Assembly: GCA_024642205.1 (NCBI GenBank)
Contig: JAHEBQ010000010.1
Coordinates: forward strand, 1 to 64,000
Source: Planctomycetaceae bacterium
Lineage (GTDB): Bacteria; Planctomycetota; Planctomycetia; Pirellulales; Pirellulaceae
Direction of reading: 5' to 3'
Length of the DNA stretch: 64,000 bases
This document shows, in pieces, positions 8,653 to 24,440 of the stretch. The notes below the pieces were generated by a model. It made no database searches and had not been told where the DNA came from. It worked only from the letters and a program-made list of their open reading frames with translations. Within the stretch, counting starts at the first letter, position 1. Each line of letters opens with the position of its first letter. Made by a program: the position numbers and the translations under genes.

Positions 8653-10734
8653 CTACATGGCAAAACTCTGAGCAACCTCCGGGGGTGCCGGGGCATATTC
8701 CATCGGCTCCATCGAACTCCCTGCCCTGCCCTGCGACAACGATCGCATTGCACTGGAATAACCGAACAATTCTGCCAACGGGGCTTGGGCGACAATCGTC
8801 GTTGTTTCGAGATGCGTGTCGGTGCTGACGATCTGTGCCCGGCGTTGAGCCAGGTCACCCACGAATTCGCCGTAATAATCTTCCGGTGTTGTAATCGTCA
8901 GTTTCATGATCGGCTCCAGCAACATCGGTGAAGCAGCGCGTAGGGCCTTTTCAAACGCTTCGCCGGCGGCAATCGAAAACGCCATGGGAGTCGATTCTTC
9001 GGTGGTCTCTGCATCCAACAACGTCACGCGAATTTTTGCCAGGGGAAAGCTGCCGATCGATCCTCCACCCTCGCCGCGAGCCTTGATCTCATCCTTGACG
9101 GATTGAACCATCTCCGCTGGCATCGCATCGACAGGTAGCCGGCTGCGAATTGACACACCTGATTCGACGTTTTCGTCCGGCTCCATTCGAAGTTTGACCT
9201 TGGCGAACAACTGAATGCCGTTGACCAACCGGTGACACTCGCCAGTGACTTCCACTGCCTTGCTGATTGTCTCACGGTAAGAAACGCGGGGCTTGTGCAC
9301 TTTGACGTTGAGGTTGAAATCTCGCAGTAACCGGTTTTTGATGACTTCCAGATGAAGCTCACCCATTCCCGCAATCAACGTCTGTCCGGTGTCTTCGTTT
9401 TCTTTTGCCTTGAAGGTTGGATCCTGTTTCTTGAGCAGTTCGAGAACTTCACCAAGCTTGTTTCGATCGGCTGTCGACTCTGGCTCAATCGCCATTTCGA
9501 TCACCGTTTCCGGAAACTCAATTGGCTCCAGCAGGATCGGTGCCTTTTGGTCGCAGAGCGTATCGCCGGTGACAGCAAACCTGGGTCCGATCACGCCAAC
9601 GATTTCCCCACAGGTAACCTCGTCGAGCTGACCATCTCGCTCTTTTTTGGTCGCGTGGAGCTGCCAGAGCTGGGCCGCGTTTTCTTTTTTGTCCTTCGAC
9701 GGGCAAAAGACACGCGAGTTGCTCTTGAGGGATCCCGAGTAGATTCTGACCCAGTACAGGTCGCCGGTTTTGGCTGGCAAAATCTTGAAAACCAAACCGC
9801 AAAATGGCTCTTCCGGATCCGGCTTGCGAGTTTCCGGTTGATCCGGATCGCGTGGATTGCAGCCGACGACCGGCGGACGATCAAGCGGGCTGGGCAGGTA
9901 GTGCTTCACGCCGTCGAGAACACCCTGCACACCGATGCCGTGAAGTGCAGAGCCGCAAACAACCGGGGTGATCTTGCCTTCAATGGTTGCCTGCCGAACG
10001 GTTTGCCGAATCAGTTCATTAGGGATTGGCTTTCCCTCAAACGCCAGCTCGGTCATCTCGGCGTTGAAATCGTACAGCGCTTCCAGCAGCTGCTCGCGGG
10101 CAAACTGGGATTCGTCTTCCAGCTCGGCCGGGATCGGAGACTCTATCTGTTTCTTGCCTTCGTCTTCGAAAGTTACGAATCGCATCTTCACCAGGTCAAT
10201 CAAACCACGGAAAGGATTGTTGACGTGGGCCGGTCCAAGTCCAACGGGAATCTGAAGTGCAACCGGATTTGCCCCAAGACGATTCTTGATCTCGTTAAAC
10301 ACGCGTTCAAATCCCGCGCCTTCCCGGTCAAGTTTATTGATGAAAGCAATTCGCGGAACACCGTATTTGTTGGCTTGCCGCCAAACAGTTTCGCTTTGCG
10401 CTTCGACCCCCTCGCGGGCACTGAACACGACAACGGCACCATCAAGTACCCTCAGACTGCGCTCCACTTCGGCAGTAAAGTCAACGTGACCCGGCGTGTC
10501 CAACAAGTTGATGTGAACGTCTTTCCAGTCGAATGTCACGCAGGCCGAATAGATCGTGATTCCACGTTCCTGTTCTTCCTGGTCGTCGTCGGTTGTGGTC
10601 GTTCCACTGTCGACCTTACCAACGCGGTGTTTCGCACCACTGAGAAACAACATGCGTTCCGTCACGGTCGTTTTTCCCGCGTCGATGTGCGCGATGATTC
10701 CGATGTTTCGCAGGTTTTGAAGTTTACGAGCCAT
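8653..10734 (-). CDS. fusA: elongation factor G (possibly spdEFG type)
   Basis: Translocase GTPase of 693 residues, the normal EF-G length. G motifs are clear: AHIDAGKTT near residue 17, switch I EQERGITI, DTPGHVDF, and NKLD; domains II to V follow, with the domain IV segment RVSYRETISKAV. The sequence before switch I, GKVDSGTTTTDDDQEEQERGITI, differs from E. coli, and NPVALQIPVGLG followed by FRGLIDL recalls mitochondrial EF-G1 and the spdEFG group known from spirochaetes, planctomycetes and deltaproteobacteria. That subgroup call is inference. It is the last gene after rpsL and rpsG, but a terminator hairpin separates it from rpsG, so it may have its own promoter or depend on read-through. 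Confidence 0.93.
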   Translation of the reverse strand: MARKLQNLRNIGIIAHIDAGKTTVTERMLFLSGAKHRVGKVDSGTTTTDDDQEEQERGITIYSACVTFDWKDVHINLLDTPGHVDFTAEVERSLRVLDGAVVVFSAREGVEAQSETVWRQANKYGVPRIAFINKLDREGAGFERVFNEIKNRLGANPVALQIPVGLGPAHVNNPFRGLIDLVKMRFVTFEDEGKKQIESPIPAELEDESQFAREQLLEALYDFNAEMTELAFEGKPIPNELIRQTVRQATIEGKITPVVCGSALHGIGVQGVLDGVKHYLPSPLDRPPVVGCNPRDPDQPETRKPDPEEPFCGLVFKILPAKTGDLYWVRIYSGSLKSNSRVFCPSKDKKENAAQLWQLHATKKERDGQLDEVTCGEIVGVIGPRFAVTGDTLCDQKAPILLEPIEFPETVIEMAIEPESTADRNKLGEVLELLKKQDPTFKAKENEDTGQTLIAGMGELHLEVIKNRLLRDFNLNVKVHKPRVSYRETISKAVEVTGECHRLVNGIQLFAKVKLRMEPDENVESGVSIRSRLPVDAMPAEMVQSVKDEIKARGEGGGSIGSFPLAKIRVTLLDAETTEESTPMAFSIAAGEAFEKALRAASPMLLEPIMKLTITTPEDYYGEFVGDLAQRRAQIVSTDTHLETTTIVAQAPLAELFGYSSAMRSLSQGRAGSSMEPMEYAPAPPEVAQSFAM

Positions 10735-10878
10735 GATGGTTTAACGCGGCTGTCCGTGTTGCGTTGATGAACGATCCCAACGCCCAAGCGCTGGGGGTCA
10801 CGTCGAGGTTCGTCGCTCACCCTGGGGTGGTTTCTCATCCCGGCAGCGATGAAGAACCCGGATTTCTATTTAGCGCAT

Positions 10879-10911
10879 AAAAAAACCGCTTCGTGAAAGG
10901 ACAAAGCGGTT
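10879..10911 (-). terminator. rho-independent terminator after rpsG
   Basis: Minus-strand hairpin with stem AACCGCTT/AAGCGGTT, a loop of about 12 bases, then seven T residues. It begins 17 bases after the rpsG stop and lies before fusA, so it ends or attenuates the long ribosomal transcript here. Confidence 0.75.
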
Positions 10912-10927
10912 GGCAAATCATTCATTA

Positions 10928-11398
10928 TCACCAGGCGAAGTGAGAAAAAGCCTTGTTTGCTTCCGCCATTCGATGCGTGTTTTCGCGCTTGGTCATCGCC
11001 ACACCCTCACGGTTGTAAGCGGCCACCAATTCATCCGCCAGCCGCATGTGGGTCGGTCGGCCCTTCTTGTCGCGAATCGCCGTCAGCATCCAGCGGATCG
11101 CCAGCGACTGTTGTCGACTCCGACTGACCTGCATCGGGACCTGGTACGAGGCACCACCGACCCGTTTTGAGCGAACTTCGATGTGCGGCTTGACGTTTTC
11201 CACAGCAGTCGTGAAAACTTCTATCGGCGCTACGTCCGGCACACGATTCTTGATTTCGTCGAGAGCGTTGTAGAACACCCCCTGCGCGGTCGTCTTCTTG
11301 CCGTCCCACATCAAGCAATTGATGAACTTACTCGCCAGGATCGAATCGAATTTCGGGTCCGGTTTCAACTGAGTTCGACTTGCAGTAATTCTTCCCAT
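10928..11398 (-). CDS. rpsG: 30S ribosomal protein S7
   Basis: Primary 16S rRNA-binding protein of the small-subunit head, 156 residues, the usual bacterial length. Conserved segments include [39 protein letters not shown] and the Arg-rich [12 protein letters not shown]. The N-terminus [10 protein letters not shown] differs from the common MPRR start, but the ATG at 11398 is well placed, 69 bases after rpsL. Order rpsL-rpsG-fusA is the classical str arrangement. A terminator follows the gene. Confidence 0.97.
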   Translation of the reverse strand: MGRITASRTQLKPDPKFDSILASKFINCLMWDGKKTTAQGVFYNALDEIKNRVPDVAPIEVFTTAVENVKPHIEVRSKRVGGASYQVPMQVSRSRQQSLAIRWMLTAIRDKKGRPTHMRLADELVAAYNREGVAMTKRENTHRMAEANKAFSHFAW

Positions 11399-11467
11399 GG
11401 TATGTCTGTTTTATTCGTTTTTCTGGTGGCTATGAAAGATGTATCCCAATCTGATCGTTACCGAGCG

Positions 11468-11833
11468 CTATTTCTTCGCGCCATAGCGACTGCGTGACTG
11501 CTTTCGTTTTTCCACTCCCAATGTGTCCTGGGCACCGCGGACGACCTGGTATCGAACACCGGGCAAATCGCGAACACGCCCGCCGCGAACGAGAACAATC
11601 GAGTGTTCCTGCAGGTTGTGACCTTCTCCGGGAATGTAAACCGTCACTTCTTTGCCATTGGAAAGTCGAACACGGGTAATTTTCCGAAGCGCGGAATTTG
11701 GCTTCTTCGGGGTCATCGTACGGACTTGCAAACAGACACCCTGTTTCTGCGGGCATCGTTCCAAGACGGGAGCCTTGGTGAACTTGCGTTTCTTTTTCCG
11801 TCCCTTACGGAGGAGCTGGTTAATCGTAGGCAT
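11468..11833 (-). CDS. rpsL: 30S ribosomal protein S12
   Basis: Decoding-centre protein of 121 residues. The start [15 protein letters not shown] and the segments [11 protein letters not shown] and [12 protein letters not shown] are diagnostic. Lys43 is kept, but position 88, which is Lys in nearly all bacteria, is Arg (codon CGC). In E. coli and mycobacteria Lys-to-Arg at this position gives streptomycin resistance. The gene is the first of the str part, about 300 bases downstream of rpoC and on the same strand, so the beta and str operons are contiguous. Confidence 0.97.
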   Translation of the reverse strand: MPTINQLLRKGRKKKRKFTKAPVLERCPQKQGVCLQVRTMTPKKPNSALRKITRVRLSNGKEVTVYIPGEGHNLQEHSIVLVRGGRVRDLPGVRYQVVRGAQDTLGVEKRKQSRSRYGAKK

Positions 11834-12129
11834 TCGTTCTTCTATCTATCCAGGCGCTACTTTTTGAGCGGCGCTATTTGTTCCAGGTGAATTCTCATCC
11901 GGGCCACTTGCATCAAACACAGGTGGAAGCCCGTAAAATTAATGGTTTGGTTTAAAATGTCAACCTCAAATTGTCATTTCGAGGCTGGATTTGGACCCGA
12001 CAAACGGCCTTTCCGGCGCCGATCGCCTCCGATAAGCTCCGACGCTTGATCCCTCGCTTTTATTTCAGGATTAACCGTCCGCAGCTTGCGACTCTCTCGC
12101 CACATCAGCCCCGGAATGCCCGATTCCTC

Positions 12130-17580
<5,451 letters not shown>

Positions 17581-17736
17581 AAATTCACCTGCTCCTTTTT
17601 TATTTTTGAACCGGGATGTTTTTTGTTTCGGGAAAGCGTATTCAAGCCAGGCTAAGCTTCTGCAACGCAGGCAGGCGTCGTGGTTTGACGCTCCGTCAGG
17701 CAACGCCCTGCGCGTCGCCTGACCAGGTCGGTGGCT

Positions 17737-20700
17737 TTAGCCACGTCGTTTTTCCAATTGCATATTGAGTGCAAGACCGCGAATTTCGTTCGTCAAGACA
17801 TCGAAGCTCGCCGGAGTTCCGGCTTCCAGGGTGTTCTCGCCTTTGACCATCGACTCGTAGATCTTCGTACGCCCTTCGACGTCATCGCTTTTGACGGTCA
17901 ACAACTCCTGTAATATGTAAGCCGCTCCATAGGCTTCCAGCGCCCAGACTTCCATCTCTCCAAAACGCTGACCGCCGAACCGGGCCTTTCCACCCAGCGG
18001 CTGCTGCGTAATCAACGAGTAGGGTCCCGTGCTTCGCGCGTGGACCTTGTCGTCGACCAGGTGGTGCAACTTCAGCATGTAGATGTAACCGACGGTCGTT
18101 TCCTGGGTGCAGGGCATCCCCGTTCGGCCATCGTAAAGCGTGTGCTTCCCATGGCGTGGCAAGCCAGCTTCGGCAAGACAGTCATTAATCTCACTTTCCG
18201 ACGCACCGTCAAACACAGGCGTGATCGCCTGGAAGCCAAGCTTGGAACCTGCCCAGCCAAGGTGAGTCTCGAGAATCTGACCAACGTTCATCCGCGATGG
18301 AACACCCAACGGATTCAACATGATCTGAATCGGTGTGCCGTCTTCGAGATAGGGCATGTCTTCGACAGGAAGAATTTTGGAAATCACACCCTTGTTGCCG
18401 TGACGCCCAGCCATTTTGTCGCCAACGGAAATGGTTCGCTTGGTCGCAATGTAGATCTTGACCATCTGCAGAACGCCACTGCGAAGCTCGTCGCCGCGCT
18501 TCATGCTGTTGACTGTCCGGTCGCGGGCATCGATCGTTTTCTCAACCAGCGGCCAATGCTCTTTGAAGATGGTTTCGATCTGATTGATTTTGTCGTCGCT
18601 ACGCAGCGAACCGGTCACGGAGGCAAGCCGGAAATTCGCCGCCTTTTCGCTTACGAATTTCGGATCCTGATCCCGCACCAAGGGTGTGTCGTCTTCGTCC
18701 GTGAGCGTCTTTCCAGCCACTTTTTCAATTTCGGAGATCATTTCACCAAACACCCTGGCGATCTCTTCATTGCCATCGGCCTCGGCGGCTTTCAGGTCCT
18801 TCTCGAAGACTTTTCGTTCTTCTTCCGAAAGGCTCATCCGGCGAGAAAATCGCTGGGTGTCGATGACGATGCCCTCGATGCCAGAGGAAACCTCGAGTGA
18901 GTCATTCTTGACATCTTCACCTGCACGGCCAAAAATCGCGTGGAGCAATTTCTCTTCCGGAGTCAACTCGGTTTTCGATTTCGGCGAAACCTTACCAACG
19001 AGAATATCTCCTGGCTTGACGTAGCTACCCACCTGGATCACGCCGTTCTCGTCGAGATTCCGAAGCGCCTTTTCACTGACATTGGGGATGTCCCGCGTGA
19101 ATTCCTCTCGACCAAGCTTGGTCTCGCGAACCTCAACGTCAAACTCTTCGATGTGAATTGAGGTGTATGTGTCGTTCTTGACCAGTTCTTCGCTGATGAT
19201 GATCGCATCTTCATAGTTACAACCATCAAACGACATAAAGCCGACCAACACGTTTCGCCCCAGGGCGAGCTGGCCTTTGTAGGTTGCGGCACCATCTGCC
19301 AGAACATCGTTCTTTTCGACTTTCTGACCAGGCACGACCAGCGGTTTCTGGTTTTGACAAGTCCGCTCGTTCAAGCCGACGTACTTTTTTAAGTCGTAAA
19401 CGTCGGTACCGACCTCGATCCGGGTCGAATCAACGTACGTCACTTTTCCGGCTCGCCGGGCACGGACCAGCATGCTGGAGTTTTCCGCGACGCTGACTTC
19501 CATTCCCGTTCCGACAATCGGCGGCTCGGCGACCAGCAACGGAACCGCCTGACGCTGCATGTTGGAGCCCATCAACGCACGGTTGGCGTCGTCATGCTCC
19601 AGGAACGGAATCAAACCGGCTGACACTCCAACCATCTGGGAGGGAGCGATATCCATGAACCGGATATCATCCGGGTTGGCCAATTCAAAGTCAGCCTTGA
19701 AGCGCGCGATAATCGCTCCACCCAACTGCTTGTTACCAACGATATGGCCATCTTCAACTTTGGTATCAGCCGGAGCAACAAACTCTTCCGTCTCTTCGTC
19801 GGCACGGAGCCAGGCGACTTCGTCGGTGACTTTGCCCTTTCGAACCACGGCATAAGGCGTAACCAGGAATCCGTAGTCATCGACACTCGCGTAAATGGCA
19901 AGACTGGAAATCAAACCAATGTTCGTGCCTTCCGGCGTTTCAATCGGACAGATCCGACCGTAATGGGAAATATGAACATCGCGAACTTCAAAGCCCGCTC
20001 GTTTTCGATTCAAACCACCCGGACCCAAAGCGGACAGACGACGCTCATGCGTCAATTGCGACAACGGATTGGTCTGGTCGACGACCTGTGAAAGCTCACC
20101 TCGACCAAAGAAGTACTCAATCGCCGCCGAAATGCTCTTCGGGTTGACGAGACTCCGCGGTGTCATGTCATCCTGCTCCTTGAGACTCATCCGTTCCTGC
20201 ACGGTTCGTCGAAGCTTCAGGAATCCCTTTCGAAGTTCGTCGCAAGCAAGTTCGTCGATCGTTCGCAAGCGGCGATTACCCAAGTGGTCAATATCATCGA
20301 CATGGGCACTTCCACCGGGAGTCGACAACTCAAGGATATACTTCATCGACGCCAGAATGTCTTCGGGTCGTAGCGTCATTTCCTTTTCAGAGGCGCCCAG
20401 GTTCAGCTTCCGGTTGATCCGGAAACGGCCGACCCGACCCAAGCGATATCGATTGGAGTCAAAGAATTTTTCGTGGAACAGCGTTCGGGCTTTTTCCAGG
20501 GCAGGCGGGTTACCCGGCCGAAGCCGCTGATAAATCCGCAACAACGCCTCTTCATGACTGGAAGTCGCGTCTTCCAACAGCGAGTTGAAGATCAACGGAG
20601 ACCGTGGTGCGGGCATGATCTCACAAACCTTGACGCCCGCCGAACAAATCGTCTCCGCGGCGTCCTGGGTGATTTTCTGACCGACTTCGACGATGATCTC

Positions 20701-21471
20701 GCCGGCTCGGTTACTGGTACCAGGATAAACAATATCATCGACGGCAACCTTGCCTTCCAGCTTGACGGCACTCCGCCGGTCGACGACTTTCACCTTGGCG
20801 GTGTCGTAGAACGCGCGGAGGATCGCGGAGTCCTCACCGTACTTCGGATCCATCGCCCGCAACAATGTCAACGCCGAAAACTTTCCACTTTGATCGATTC
20901 GGACGGTCAACGTGTCTTTCTTCGTCGCGTTGATTTCAATCCAGCTTCCTCGTTCCGGAATGACGCGACAACTCGGAAGCTTGCGATCGGACGTCGTGTC
21001 AGCCTCCATGACAAAGTCGATTCCCGGGCTTCGATGAAGCTGGCTGACGACGACACGCTCAGCACCATTGATGATGAACTCGCCACCGCCGAGCATGATT
21101 GGAATATCGCCCAGGAATACCTCTTCTTCGACAGGCTGCTCTTTTTCCAATCGCAACCAGACACGGAACGGCTGACCATAGGTCAGTCGAAGCTGTCGGC
21201 ATTCCGCAGGCGTATAACGTGGCTTACCCAGCTCGTAGCGAACATAGCTGAGTTGAAGCTTTTTGTCATAGCTTTCAATGGGAAAAATTTCCTGAAGCAC
21301 GCCTTCAATTCCCTGCAGCTTGCGCTTCTCCATCGGAACATCCGTCTGAAGAAAAGCCTGATAGCTGTGGGTTTGAATCTTGGTAAGATCGGGCGGAACC
21401 TGGTAATTCCGACCGCTTCCAAACACGCGAACTTTTTCTGGTGCTAATCGTCGCTCAACTGGGGTTGCCAT
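17737..21471 (-). CDS. rpoB: RNA polymerase beta subunit
   Basis: Second-largest polymerase subunit, 1244 residues, shorter than the E. coli protein because lineage-specific insertions are absent. Landmarks are [21 protein letters not shown], the rifampicin-region segment [25 protein letters not shown]-like [12 protein letters not shown], and [11 protein letters not shown]. In the rifampicin region the main contact residues (Ser512, Gln513, Asp516, His526, Arg529, Ser531 in E. coli numbers) are kept, so I do not predict intrinsic rifampicin resistance from it. ATG at 21471 gives a good N-terminus. A long, apparently non-coding stretch separates it from rplL upstream. Confidence 0.97.
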   Translation of the reverse strand: MATPVERRLAPEKVRVFGSGRNYQVPPDLTKIQTHSYQAFLQTDVPMEKRKLQGIEGVLQEIFPIESYDKKLQLSYVRYELGKPRYTPAECRQLRLTYGQPFRVWLRLEKEQPVEEEVFLGDIPIMLGGGEFIINGAERVVVSQLHRSPGIDFVMEADTTSDRKLPSCRVIPERGSWIEINATKKDTLTVRIDQSGKFSALTLLRAMDPKYGEDSAILRAFYDTAKVKVVDRRSAVKLEGKVAVDDIVYPGTSNRAGEIIVEVGQKITQDAAETICSAGVKVCEIMPAPRSPLIFNSLLEDATSSHEEALLRIYQRLRPGNPPALEKARTLFHEKFFDSNRYRLGRVGRFRINRKLNLGASEKEMTLRPEDILASMKYILELSTPGGSAHVDDIDHLGNRRLRTIDELACDELRKGFLKLRRTVQERMSLKEQDDMTPRSLVNPKSISAAIEYFFGRGELSQVVDQTNPLSQLTHERRLSALGPGGLNRKRAGFEVRDVHISHYGRICPIETPEGTNIGLISSLAIYASVDDYGFLVTPYAVVRKGKVTDEVAWLRADEETEEFVAPADTKVEDGHIVGNKQLGGAIIARFKADFELANPDDIRFMDIAPSQMVGVSAGLIPFLEHDDANRALMGSNMQRQAVPLLVAEPPIVGTGMEVSVAENSSMLVRARRAGKVTYVDSTRIEVGTDVYDLKKYVGLNERTCQNQKPLVVPGQKVEKNDVLADGAATYKGQLALGRNVLVGFMSFDGCNYEDAIIISEELVKNDTYTSIHIEEFDVEVRETKLGREEFTRDIPNVSEKALRNLDENGVIQVGSYVKPGDILVGKVSPKSKTELTPEEKLLHAIFGRAGEDVKNDSLEVSSGIEGIVIDTQRFSRRMSLSEEERKVFEKDLKAAEADGNEEIARVFGEMISEIEKVAGKTLTDEDDTPLVRDQDPKFVSEKAANFRLASVTGSLRSDDKINQIETIFKEHWPLVEKTIDARDRTVNSMKRGDELRSGVLQMVKIYIATKRTISVGDKMAGRHGNKGVISKILPVEDMPYLEDGTPIQIMLNPLGVPSRMNVGQILETHLGWAGSKLGFQAITPVFDGASESEINDCLAEAGLPRHGKHTLYDGRTGMPCTQETTVGYIYMLKLHHLVDDKVHARSTGPYSLITQQPLGGKARFGGQRFGEMEVWALEAYGAAYILQELLTVKSDDVEGRTKIYESMVKGENTLEAGTPASFDVLTNEIRGLALNMQLEKRRG

Positions 21472-22004
21472 AAGCGCAGAATCTCCGGTATCAGATCAGG
21501 CGAGTAAGTGATGTTTCAATCGATGTCGCAATGTCCATCGCAGACGCACGCGACTTCCATTGACTGGGCAGGGACGTTCTGGTACTAATCGCCAAACCAG
21601 CGAACCGGGTTTCCGACGCAGCGGTTTGCCGTTCAGCGCGCACCAAATCCACACACCAATCCTGGAACTTGCAAAAATGTCCAAGCGTGCGATTCGAGAG
21701 CATACAGTTCCCTGAATTGGTCAACGCAATTCGAACCCATTTCGTGGGACACGATCCGGATTGCATTCGACTGGTAAACGAACAACACATTTATTGGATT
21801 GGCTGAGCCCCAATCAGGGACAGCCCCAACTGGGGACAATCAAAGGCTCAATGCGCCGCGGAGCCATCCTTTTCCAAAGCGCTTGACCTTTTGGATTCAG
21901 GCCGCAATTCTTTTCACGGCCGGCAATGCCATTTCAACGAGCGAAATGCACGTTGAAATGACCAGCTATCTGGCCCATTACCGGGCTCAAGACCTGCGCT
22001 CCGA
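21472..22004. other. 533-base rplL-rpoB spacer with inverted repeats
   Basis: I see no convincing gene here. On the minus strand a CCCCAGTTGGGG palindrome sits next to CCCTGATTGGGG (about 21805-21840), able to form alternative hairpins. In E. coli the shorter rplL-rpoB spacer holds an attenuator and an RNase III site, so a similar role is possible. Confidence 0.5.
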
Positions 22005-22412
22005 CTACTTGATTTCGATGCTTCCACCGGCCGCTTCGACATCGGCTTTGATCTTGTCGGCATCTTCTTTCGAAACCGCTTCCTTCAAAGTTGCCGGGCA
22101 ACCTTCGACCATCTTCTTGGCATCCATCAGCGAGGCTCCGGTGATGGTCTTGACCACCTTCACGACATCAAGCTTCTTATCACCGAATCCAGTCAAAATA
22201 ACGTCAAATTCAGTCTGCGCTTCCGCGGGAGCATCGCCGGCACCAGCAGCGGCAGCGACCATCACGGCACCGCCAGCGGCGGCTTTGATTCCGTGCTCGT
22301 TTTCGAGGTAGTCACTCAGCTCTTTGGCTTGCTTGAGTGTCATTTCAGCGATTGCATCGCCAAGTTTTTTTGCATCGGCTGAGTATTCTACGGTTGCTGT
22401 ATCTTCGGACAT
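22005..22412 (-). CDS. rplL: 50S ribosomal protein L7/L12
   Basis: Stalk protein of 135 residues that recruits translation GTPases. The N-terminal dimerisation helix region (AIAEMTLKQAKELSDYLE), the Ala-rich hinge, and the C-terminal domain with FDVILTGFGDKKLDVVKVV and GASLMDAKKMVEG are typical. ATG at 22412 was preferred to the GTG three codons upstream. It follows rplJ by 186 bases and precedes the long spacer before rpoB. Confidence 0.96.
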   Translation of the reverse strand: MSEDTATVEYSADAKKLGDAIAEMTLKQAKELSDYLENEHGIKAAAGGAVMVAAAAGAGDAPAEAQTEFDVILTGFGDKKLDVVKVVKTITGASLMDAKKMVEGCPATLKEAVSKEDADKIKADVEAAGGSIEIK

Positions 22413-22598
22413 TGGAGTCACCCTTTCGTATCATCGAGCGGCGAGGCTGCGGGACCCCCCCACTCAAAATTCATTATCAAATTCACCAATTTTTTGCACT
22501 TACCGTTTCCTGGATTAACCCAAAAAACGCCTGCTTTCGACTTGCCGACTCCGCGATTTGGCAACCGAACTCTATTTCTACGGCAACGCCGTTGATTT

Positions 22599-23120
22599 CT
22601 ATTCTTTTTCGCCAAGCTGCTTGATCTGACCGGCCAATCGACCGCCGGGGCCAGCCAACTGGGCCGCCAGGTTCGCACCAGGACCAAGAATCTGGCCCAC
22701 CAGCAAACTGAGCTGCTCGGCACGACTTGGCCACTTGCTGATCTCCTTGACACGCTCCGGTGTCAACTGCTCCCCGTCCATGACTCCACCACGGGCTTCG
22801 AATTTTTCGAATGCCGCGGAATCCTTATCCAATTCTGTCACTTCCTTGACCAATGTGACAAAATCCTCCGAACCCCAGAGCACCGCGTGGGATCCTTCGA
22901 TCCCCTCGAACGCAGGCGCCAACGAGGTGCCTTCGGTGGCCCGGCGGGCCAGGCTGTTTTTGATAACCATCATCCCAATGCCCTTCTCTCGAAGGCGCTT
23001 GCGGAGGTCGGTTGACGTAATCGCATCCATCCCAATGACATCAGCAAGGACACAATCCGTAACGCCATCCAATCGACCGGCGAGATCCCTGGACAACAAA
23101 TCTTTTACGAACTTACTCAT
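22599..23120 (-). CDS. rplJ: 50S ribosomal protein L10
   Basis: Base of the L7/L12 stalk, 173 residues. The N-terminal part binds 23S rRNA (TDLRKRLREKGIGMMVIKNSLARRA) and the C-terminal helix that carries L12 dimers (ILGPGANLAAQLAGPGGRLAGQI) is present. It lies between rplA and rplL as in most bacteria. L10 commonly represses its own mRNA; the 85 bases after rplA are short for a full leader, and I could not define one. Confidence 0.95.
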   Translation of the reverse strand: MSKFVKDLLSRDLAGRLDGVTDCVLADVIGMDAITSTDLRKRLREKGIGMMVIKNSLARRATEGTSLAPAFEGIEGSHAVLWGSEDFVTLVKEVTELDKDSAAFEKFEARGGVMDGEQLTPERVKEISKWPSRAEQLSLLVGQILGPGANLAAQLAGPGGRLAGQIKQLGEKE

Positions 23121-23205
23121 GGCTTCTACTTTACTTCGTTACGTTTTTATGCAAACTGTCTGTCCGGTTTTTCAACCACCGAACCGATGACAACCAACAG
23201 ACCGA

Positions 23206-23880
23206 CTAGGCTGCCAGCAGAACCCCGGGACTCATCGTCGCGGCCAGCGAGATATTCTTGACGTAGTTACCCTTGCAGGCACTTGGCTTCAGGGATTCAA
23301 CGTACTTCAAAAAGGCACTGACATTGTCCTGAATCTGCTCGGGAGAAAAACTCAAGCGACCCAGAACCGCATGAACATTTCCGCCGTTATCATTCCGGAA
23401 CTCGACCTTGCCGGCCTTGTATTCCTGAACCGCCTTCGCGACATCCGGGGTCACGGTTCCGGCACGCGGTGACGGCATCAAGCTTCGCGGACCCAGAACA
23501 CGACCCAACGGCCCGACGACCCCCATCATGTCGGGGGACGCGATGCAAACGTCGAAATCAAGCCAACCGCCGCTGATCTTTTTTGCCAGATCTTCCTGAC
23601 CGACTTCATCGGCACCAGCCGCTCTCGCGGCATCGGCAGCAGCATCTTTGGCAAACACCACCACTCGTTGCGTTTTTCCAATCCCGTGCGGCAACACGAT
23701 GGACCCGCGAACAATCTGATCTGCCTGCTTCGGATCAACCCCGAGATTCATGTGAATCTCAATCGTTTGATCAAACTTCGTACCACCAAACCCCTTCAGA
23801 ATCTCAATCGCCTGGGGCAAATCAACCGGTTGCGCAGGGACCTTGGTGAGCAATCCTCTGTATCGCTTTGAACGCTTCAT
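23206..23880 (-). CDS. rplA: 50S ribosomal protein L1
   Basis: Protein of the L1 stalk next to the E site, 224 residues. The signature [25 protein letters not shown] is complete apart from usual variation, and [14 protein letters not shown] near the C-terminal part matches. ATG at 23880 follows rplK by about 87 bases. In many bacteria L1 represses the rplK-rplA mRNA. Confidence 0.96.
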   Translation of the reverse strand: MKRSKRYRGLLTKVPAQPVDLPQAIEILKGFGGTKFDQTIEIHMNLGVDPKQADQIVRGSIVLPHGIGKTQRVVVFAKDAAADAARAAGADEVGQEDLAKKISGGWLDFDVCIASPDMMGVVGPLGRVLGPRSLMPSPRAGTVTPDVAKAVQEYKAGKVEFRNDNGGNVHAVLGRLSFSPEQIQDNVSAFLKYVESLKPSACKGNYVKNISLAATMSPGVLLAA

Positions 23881-23967
23881 GACAACTCAACTTTATTCTT
23901 TTAAACGCCTAATCAAAACGCTCGACGTCGTGTCCCTACCCGTCCAGCACCAACGAAACCAGCCAAA

Positions 23968-24393
23968 CTAACCGACAACATCGATCCCCATGCTTCGAGC
24001 AGTCCCTTCAATCATGCGGCAAGCATGATCCAGGTCACGAGCATTCAGATCTTCCTTTTTCTTCTCGCATATCTCTTCAATCTGCTTGCGGGTCACCGTG
24101 GCAACCTTGTCGCGATTAGGAACACCGGAACCTTTGGCGATACCGGCAGCCATCTTCAGCATGGAAGCAGCCGGAGGACTTTTCGTGATAAACTCAAAAG
24201 TACGATCACTGTAGACCGTCACCACGACCGGAATCGGAGTCCCGGCATACTCCTTGGTTCGATCATTAAACTGCTGAACAAACTGACCAAGGTTAATCCC
24301 GTAACGCCCCAACGACGTACCAACCGGTGGCGCTGGAGTCGCCTGACCACCCGGCACCTGAAATTTTGCTTCACCCGTAACTTGCTTCGCCAT
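23968..24393 (-). CDS. rplK: 50S ribosomal protein L11
   Basis: GTPase-centre protein of 141 residues. The Pro-rich N-terminal segment [15 protein letters not shown] and the C-terminal rRNA-binding domain with [17 protein letters not shown] are diagnostic. It follows nusG directly on the same strand, as in the usual secE-nusG-rplK-rplA order. Confidence 0.97.
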   Translation of the reverse strand: MAKQVTGEAKFQVPGGQATPAPPVGTSLGRYGINLGQFVQQFNDRTKEYAGTPIPVVVTVYSDRTFEFITKSPPAASMLKMAAGIAKGSGVPNRDKVATVTRKQIEEICEKKKEDLNARDLDHACRMIEGTARSMGIDVVG

Positions 24394-24440
24394 AACCTAT
24401 TCTTCTTTTCTTTTCCAAAGAGCAACCGACCCGTCGATGC

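Noticed and set aside
20030-20130. Intrinsic rifampicin resistance from RpoB
   Set aside because: The main contact residues are kept; the differences seen (such as Phe514Val and Met515Val) are not classical resistance changes.
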